From positions 45,540,002-45,604,001 of the forward strand of contig NC_084831.1 of assembly GCF_033115175.1 (NCBI RefSeq): DNA of 64,000 nt. Direction: 5' to 3'. Of the stretch, positions 59,401 through 64,000 are shown in pieces. Made by a program: the position numbers and the translations under genes. Source of the stretch: Lepus europaeus. Taxonomy: Eukaryota; Chordata; Mammalia; Lagomorpha; Leporidae. Within the stretch, counting starts at the first letter, position 1, and every line of letters begins with the position of its first letter. Under the pieces are notes generated by a model. The model had not been told where the DNA came from and made no database searches. It was given only the letters and a program-made list of their open reading frames with translations.

Positions 59401-62148
59401 TTTTCAGGTAGACGCCCTCGAAGGTCTTGAAGCAGCAGACCAGGGTGACGAAGGTCTCGTCCTCCTCGTTGTCCGTGATGCTCTGCAGGATGGGCACCAT
59501 GGGGGCCAGGCCCGTGCCCGCAGCCAGCATGAGGAGCTCGCCGTGCTGGGGACAGAATGGGCACAGGATGTGTGTGTATGGGTGGCCTCGTGTCCCCATC
59601 CCATCACATGGCCTTCTCCTGGGCTTGCTGGAACCGGACAGCACCGTCCTTCCTGGATGTCCCCCATCCGTGTCCCTTCGACCTCCTGGCTCCTGGCCTC
59701 TTATTGAGGGGCGGTCCTCTTCAAGGTTGAAGCCTCAAAGGTTAGTGCGTGACCCACGCAAAGGTACTTACCCTCCACCTTCTAGTGTCAACCCCCAGCT
59801 GTATGATCCAGGCAAGGTCTCTCACCAATCTGAGCCCGTTTCTTAACCAGTGAAAAAGAACAACATTTCCCCCATGGCCGCAGCTATCAGAGCCGTCATG
59901 AGGGGTGAGCTGGCATGCACCTGGTGCCCACCCTGGACTTTATCTGGTCAGGCCCCTTCCCCCCTTCAGCCCGAGGCTCATTCCTGCAGGTGATGGCTGG
60001 TGGCTCTCTGCCTCCTCCTCCTCCTCCTCCTCCTCCTCCTCCTCCTCTCCAGCTCACTCGGTCGCTCTCTTGGAAGACTTCTCTGGGCCGGGGGCAAGAG
60101 GGAGGTGCTTCTTTTGTGTTCCCACAGCTCCCAGCGCATCACCCTGCATGACAGTGGTCACTCTGTGTTGCTGTCATCTGGAGGACAGGGGGCTTGTCTG
60201 GCCCATGTCTGGGTCCCTAGAGTCTGGCCTGGGCCTGGCCCTGGGTGGACACTGGTACAGGTCTGCAGAATGGATGCACAGCAAGATGCTAACGATTCAG
60301 TGCCCAGGGCTGATACGAGATCCATTTGTGTGATGAGGACCACAGAGCAGCAACATGGGGCTGGGCAGAGGGCAGCAGCACCCGGCAGCCTCGCGCCTGT
60401 GCCAGCGGGCAAGTATCAGTATGTGAGACACCCTCTCTCCCTCCCAGCCAAGCCCACAGCCTCCCCTGAGAAGCAATCAGGGGCGCTCCAGCAGCCTGTG
60501 CATGTAAACGAGCAGCCACAGGCGGCAGGGCTCCCGCTGAGACATCTATCCAGCATGGGCGTGCCAGGCCAAGAGGACACAGGGACAGTTCCCACGTCCT
60601 GCTCTCACCCAAGGGCCTAGGGGACACTGAGGCCCCCATGGCTACAATGCAAGGCTGAGCCTGGTTAGTGTTGGAAGGTCCCTGTGGGAGAGGGTCAGCA
60701 CATGCACACCACATGGTCGTACGTGCGCAGGGAGGCAGTGGCACCAGTGAGCTGCTGTGAGGATTAAACGAGTTCCTGCACCGCAAGTGTCAAGGGCAGA
60801 GCATGGCACACAGCAGGTGCCACGTATGGACTCGATATCACTACACACACACACACACGGGGTGTACGTGTGTGCACCCATGTCTCTAGCCACACCCATG
60901 CACAGAAGAGGGTCTGGAAGAAGACACCAGGGTCACACGGCTGGCGTGTCTGGGTGGGGAGGTGACCGGCAGGTGTGTTTTTATTTTCTTCTTGCTGTCT
61001 CTCTCCACCTGCTGACTTTTTGGTACTGAACATGTACTGCATTTGTAATAAGAGAGAAAGAATAAAAGCTATCTTTAAATTACACAAAAAGAATGGCGAG
61101 GGGAGCGTGACTCACCCTTCCCCATGTGTTTTCATGTGGCTTTGTTTTTCTCATTATAAAGGTAATAGGTGTTCCATGCAGATCATTTGGAAAGTATAAT
61201 GAAGAAAATAAAATCCCTCGTAACTCCACCAGCCTGAGCTGCTAACATGTCATGGCATTTTCCTTTCCTAATTTTTCTATGCTTGTTAAGTGAGTTTCCC
61301 AACCTGTTGTATATTGTTTTTAGGCCCAGTGTTTGTCACTGGCTCTCACAGCACAAGCACGTCCCATCACTTACAAACATCCCTTTGAAGTCCAGGGTAA
61401 CATTCTACCAAGCACCCGCAGCCCTGTGTTCATAACCTTCACCCTGCTGCTGGGTATGCAGTTGCTCTAGTTTTGTGCTGTTAGAAACAAAGACACCACA
61501 AAGGTGTACAAAAGAGCCGGCACTCTGGGTCCGTCCTGGAGGCTAGACTCACAGAAGGGGCAGCCCTGGGCTAGGCCATGTGAAGACTGGGAAGACCCCC
61601 AGCACCCAGTGCCAAACCACTTTCCAGACAGGCACTAGCTGCTACAGAATTGCGAGTGTCTCCTGGGAAAGCAGAGAGGGGTGTGAGCAGATGGGGGCAA
61701 CCTCTGAGCTGGGAAGCGGTGGACTCTCAGCACAGAGCCCTGCCGTGTATTTGGCGTTAGGGCTGCGACAGGGAGGGGAATGGGATCTGAGGTCACATGG
61801 TATAAGGTCAGATGTCCTAAACACCAAGCGTGTGAGCCTGATTTCCTAAGCCATGGGCAGCCATGGGTAGTCCCGGAGCCCAGGCAGGCAGTTTGTCCAC
61901 CAGTGCCTACTCCATCTCCTCTGTCCAACTCCAAGGACATGCTCAGGGCTGGGTCGGAGATCTCATGGCCTGAAGCATGACCAGCACAGGCCTGGAAGAT
62001 AGGCCAAGATGGGGCTGCTCAGGACCGAGGTTTTGGCACTGACCTGGTTTGGTTTATAGAAGAAGCCTCCGAAAGGTCCTCGCCAGAAAGCTGTGTCTCC
62101 TGGTCTCCAGGACTCCACATACTGGGACATAAGCCCGGTCTGATAGCA
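53229..62148 (-). CDS. CYB5RL: CYB5RL, NADH-cytochrome b5 reductase-like (3' part; 5' exons outside window)
   Basis: Exons 62148-62044, 59545-59342 and 53432-53229 are all phase 0-0 and join to 171 codons including TAG: the C-terminal 170 residues, roughly half of a protein of about 315. The family moves electrons from NADH through FAD. The first exon carries the end of the FAD domain (MSQYVESWRPGDTAFWRGPF, then GGFFYKPNQ). The second opens the NAD domain with the nucleotide-binding AAGTGLAPMVPILQSI. The third ends with LVCGSAEFTKDMARC and a C-terminal YFLF. In typical cytochrome b5 reductases the last motif is CGPPPM; here it is CGSAEF. No frameshift or stop breaks it. Upstream exons with the FAD-binding RxYTP motif must lie beyond 64000. 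Confidence 0.9.
53433..54150. other. CYB5RL last intron, part with nothing recognised
   Basis: No exon or familiar repeat recognised. The intron runs 59341-53433. Confidence 0.4.
54151..54268 (+). repeat. Direct repeat copy A in CYB5RL intron
   Basis: Related to 56843-56955 in the same orientation, with shared blocks such as ccaatgccacctg, agccctg, gcccagagcatg and ggggttcaccacccag. Origin unknown. Confidence 0.7.
54285..54992 (-). mobile_element. C-repeat SINE split by a younger SINE
   Basis: Reverse orientation. The left half is 54285-54443 (ttatttgttcattttattta); the right half is 54786-54992, ending gctacaatgcccagccct. The younger copy sits between duplicated ccaagagttgggaacttt sequences. 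Confidence 0.92.
54444..54785 (-). mobile_element. C-repeat SINE, ACTAGGCTAATCC-type, nested
   Basis: Reverse orientation: poly-T then gacaggcagagtggacagtg; ends tagcctattgagccgcagtg. Exact 18-nt target duplication at 54426-54443 and 54786-54803. Confidence 0.96.
55022..55319 (+). mobile_element. Diverged C-repeat SINE
   Basis: Head ggggtgggcttgggaaactg; body with gatggctcaagtacttggat; tail aaattaatgaattaattttg. Confidence 0.82.
55320..55777. other. CYB5RL intron, nothing recognised
   Basis: Includes an AT-rich patch at 55320-55390 and GC-rich sequence after it. Confidence 0.4.
55778..56118 (-). mobile_element. Lagomorph C-repeat SINE
   Basis: Reverse orientation: aaaatttatttgttttttat at left; ends near gccacaacaccgcccc. 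Confidence 0.9.
56119..56842. other. CYB5RL intron, nothing recognised
   Basis: GC-rich, with overlapping chance open frames on both strands. Confidence 0.4.
56843..56955 (+). repeat. Direct repeat copy B in CYB5RL intron
   Basis: Counterpart of 54151-54268, about 2.7 kb away. It shares accaatgccacctg, tcccagccctg and gttcaccacccag, with a 3-nt and a 1-nt gap. Confidence 0.7.
56956..57085 (+). repeat. MIR relic
   Basis: gcctcagtttccacgctggt, then gagattaaacgagttaacag. Confidence 0.7.
57086..57825. other. CYB5RL intron, nothing recognised
   Basis: No exon or familiar repeat recognised. Confidence 0.4.
58028..58360 (+). mobile_element. C-repeat SINE, first of two at one target
   Basis: Head agggaccggtgctgtggcac. 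Target sequence aaagcaccaagcc occurs before it (58015-58027) and after it (58361-58373). The tail is an (AAAGC)n-like run. Confidence 0.94.
58376..58685 (+). mobile_element. C-repeat SINE, second of two at one target
   Basis: Head tgggccagcgctgtagttaa. Target accaagccgggc occurs before it (58366-58377, overlapping the SINE start) and after it (58689-58700). Confidence 0.92.
58906..59144. other. CYB5RL intron, nothing recognised
   Basis: Unrecognised sequence. Confidence 0.4.
59145..59275 (+). repeat. MIR relic next to a CYB5RL exon
   Basis: agccggggctgcagagtcag with tgtcctcatctgcctcagt. It ends about 65 nt downstream of the exon's donor. Confidence 0.55.
59342..59545 (-). CDS. CYB5RL: CYB5RL coding exon (start of NAD-binding domain)
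   Basis: 204 nt, 68 codons, phase 0-0, between acceptor tctgtccccag|CACGGC and donor AGCCAG|gtgagc. AAGTGLAPMVPILQSI is the glycine-rich nucleotide-binding stretch (GTGITPM in classical members). TFVTLVCCFKTFEGVYLK and FWNVRTFFVLSQ follow the core beta strands of the domain. Confidence 0.93.
59546..61079. other. CYB5RL intron: MIR relics and two microsatellites
   Basis: MIR-like at about 59765-59905 and 60745-60830 (gaggattaaacgagttcctg). (CCT)n at about 60009-60052. (CA)n at 60842-60859. The rest is unrecognised. Confidence 0.5.
60009..60052. repeat. (CCT)n microsatellite
   Basis: About fourteen CCT units, giving chance poly-Ser, poly-Pro and poly-Leu frames. Confidence 0.95.
61080..61440. 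repeat. LINE-derived sequence
   Basis: tcattataaaggtaataggt and ataatgaagaaaataaaatc, with following AT-rich text, resemble the 3' part of an old LINE. Family not assigned. Confidence 0.45.
61441..62043. other. CYB5RL intron, nothing recognised
   Basis: No repeat or exon recognised before the acceptor-side exon at 62044. Confidence 0.4.
62044..62148 (-). CDS. CYB5RL: CYB5RL coding exon (end of FAD-binding domain)
   Basis: 105 nt, 35 codons, phase 0-0, between acceptor gttttcttccag|TGCTAT and donor AACCAG|gtcagt. It encodes CYQTGLMSQYVESWRPGDTA and then FWRGPFGGFFYKPNQ. The MS.Y..S...GD....GPFG pattern is the conserved end of the reductase FAD domain. Confidence 0.9.
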
Positions 62149-62257
62149 CTGGAAGAAAACACAGGGAGACCTCAATGGGATGGGCACATGGTCAACAGAC
62201 CACACTGCCCATCAAGGGGGAGCCTGTCCTGCTTGCTAACTGCTCGACCTGTGTTAT

Positions 62258-62575
62258 CTCATTTATTTAATTTATTTTAAATGTTCATGTATGTAGAAGG
62301 TAGAGCTACAGAGACAGAGACAGAGAGAGATCTTCCACTTGCTGGTTCACTCCCCCAAATACCAGCAACAGCCAGGGCTGGTCCAGGTCAAAGCCAGGAG
62401 CTTGGAACTCAGTCAGGGTCTCCCCTGTGGGGAGCAGGGGCCCAACACTCAAGTCATCATTTGCTGCTTCCCAGGATGCACACCAGCAAGAAGCTGGACT
62501 GCAAGCAGAGTTGCTGGGATTGAATCAGGCGAGTATCCCAACCTGCTGCAGCACAGTAACCTCCGCCTCCCCCAC
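62258..62575 (-). mobile_element. Diverged C-repeat SINE
   Basis: Reverse orientation: tttatttaatttattttaaa at left; body with gctggttcactcccccaaat. Confidence 0.85.
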
Positions 62576-63012
62576 AGACCACTGTCTCGTTTAATTCCTC
62601 TGTCACCCTACGAGGCTGGTATCGTCCTTATCCATTTTCAGATGCGGCCCAGGAGCTTGCACAGGAAGTAGCTGGAGAGGCTGGGATGAGCATGCACAGG
62701 ACCTGCGCGTCTGTACAGGGGTCTCAAACCCAAATGCCTACAGGGCCTATGCAGGTAATGGTAGGGAGGGAGGAGCTGGGTGACAACGATTAATGGCAGT
62801 TCGTGCTCTGCCTGTGTCTGGGAGACAACAGGGTGTGCAGGGGACTGTGAGGGGCCGGTGAGTGGATGCTCCTTCTGACAGTGGAGCCACTGTGCAGGTT
62901 CAGGTCCAGTCTGGGGGCTGGTGATGCAGCATCATCCACCTTTCCAAGACAGGCAGGAAATCCCTATTTTTACTTAAAATCTCCTACTTCTGAAATGTCA
63001 TTAACTAATTTT
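62576..63012. other. CYB5RL intron sequence; MIR-like patch
   Basis: A MIR-like patch lies at about 62580-62660 (tcgtttaattcctctgtcac). No coding exon found, so the next CYB5RL exon must lie beyond the window. Confidence 0.4.
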
Positions 63013-63758
63013 TAAAAAGATTTATTTATTGGCTGGCGCCGTGGCTCACTAGGCTAATCCTCCGCCTTGCGGCGCCGGCACACCGGGTTCTAGTCCCGGT
63101 CGGGGCACCGGATTCTATCCCGGTTGCCCCTCTTCCAGGCCAGCTCTCTGCTGTGGCCAGGGAGTGCAGTGGAGGATGGCCCAAGTGCTTGGGCTCTGCA
63201 CCCCATGGGAGACCAGGAGAAGCCCCTGGCTCCTGCCATCGGATCAGCGCGGTGCGCTGGCCGCAGCGCACCAACCGCGGCGGCCATTGGAGGGTGAACC
63301 AACGGCAGAAGGAAGACCTTTCTCTCTGTCTCTCTCTCTCACTGTCCACTCTGCCTGTCAAAATAAAATAAAATAATAAAAATAAAAAATAAAGTAGAAA
63401 AGACTTTCTAAAAAAAAAAAAAGATTTATTTATTTATTTATTTGAAAGCCAGAGTTATACAGAGAGAGAAGGGGAGGCAGAGAGAGAGAGAGAGAGGTCT
63501 TCCATCTGCTGTTTTCACTCCCCAATTGCTTGCAATGGCCAGAGCTGCACCGATTCAAAGCCGAGAACCAGGAGCTTCCTCTGGGCCCTCCTACTCGGGT
63601 GTAGAGGCGCAAGGATTTGGGCCATCTTCTACTGCTTTCCAAGGCCATAACAGAGAGCTGGATCAAAAGAGGAGCAGCCAGGACTTGAACTGGCACCCAC
63701 ATGGGATGCTGGGACTGTAGGTGGCAGCTTTACCCGCTACGCCACAGCGCTGGCCCCA
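63013..63758 (-). mobile_element. C-repeat SINE with a younger SINE in its tail
   Basis: Reverse orientation. The tail is interrupted at 63030; the body resumes at 63416 and ends gccacagcgctggcccc. Confidence 0.93.
63031..63415 (+). mobile_element. C-repeat SINE, ACTAGGCTAATCC-type, nested
   Basis: Head ggctggcgccgtggctcact, then aggctaatcctccgcc. Target duplication aaaaagatttatttatt at 63014-63030 and 63416-63432. Confidence 0.95.
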
Positions 63759-63812
63759 TCAATTAATTTAAATTTTAAAACACTGTGCAGGCCATATACA
63801 TGTGTGGGCTGG

Positions 63813-64000
63813 AAGGTGGGTGTTGGGGCAGAGCAGGTCAAGCCACCGCTTGGGATGCCCACATCCCATATCAGAGTGCCTGGTTTGAGTCCTGGCTGCC
63901 CTGGTTCTGATCCAGCTCCCTCTGCCTGAGAGGCCGTGGAGGAAGATGGCTCAAGTACTTGGGTTGCTGCCACCCACATGGGACACCAGGAAAGAGCCTT
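63813..64000 (+). mobile_element. C-repeat SINE cut by the window end
   Basis: Head ggtgggtgttggggcagagc; continues to gatggctcaagtacttgggt and is cut by the right edge. Confidence 0.88.

Noticed and set aside
60000-60620. 206-codon plus-strand frame with poly-Leu run
   Set aside because: The run comes from a (CCT)n microsatellite within a CYB5RL intron; no exon features.

Overview
This window is mammalian nuclear DNA, almost certainly from a rabbit or a close lagomorph. About forty tRNA-derived lagomorph C-repeat SINEs are scattered on both strands, alongside older MIR, L2, L1 and MaLR-type LTR remnants. Coding sequence is short, lies only on the minus strand, and is split by GT-AG introns. 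Most of the 64 kb is intron or intergenic DNA.

Two genes can be supported, both transcribed right to left. CDCP2 (CUB domain-containing protein 2) is complete: six coding exons between 38208 and 23948 join without a frame break into 540 codons plus stop. They encode a signal peptide, three CUB domains (one phase 1-1 exon each), a ZP-N-like domain split over two exons, and a hydrophobic segment at the extreme C-terminus. CYB5RL (NADH-cytochrome b5 reductase-like) is partial: its last three coding exons (62148-62044, 59545-59342, 53432-53229) give the C-terminal 170 residues, and its 5' exons lie beyond the right edge. As I recall it, this order and orientation matches the human 1p32.3 neighbourhood.

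Layout: 1-23.4 kb is intergenic, with SINEs, L2/MIR/L1 relics, an LTR of MaLR type and a CA-rich microsatellite zone around 13-14.6 kb; no coding exon was recognised. 23.4-38.3 kb is CDCP2. 38.3-53.2 kb is the intergenic interval (or long CYB5RL 3' UTR) between the two genes. 53.2-64 kb is the 3' part of CYB5RL, with introns dense in SINEs.

The two genes have no evident functional link: one product is a secreted or membrane-bound extracellular protein, the other a flavoprotein reductase. I see no new multi-gene system. The points most worth a second look are the odd CDCP2 C-terminus (GPI signal or tailless membrane anchor), the unusual nucleotide-binding motif of CYB5RL, two sites hit twice by SINEs with the target sequence now in triplicate, a direct repeat within a CYB5RL intron, and a short TA-flanked palindromic transposon in CDCP2 intron 1.
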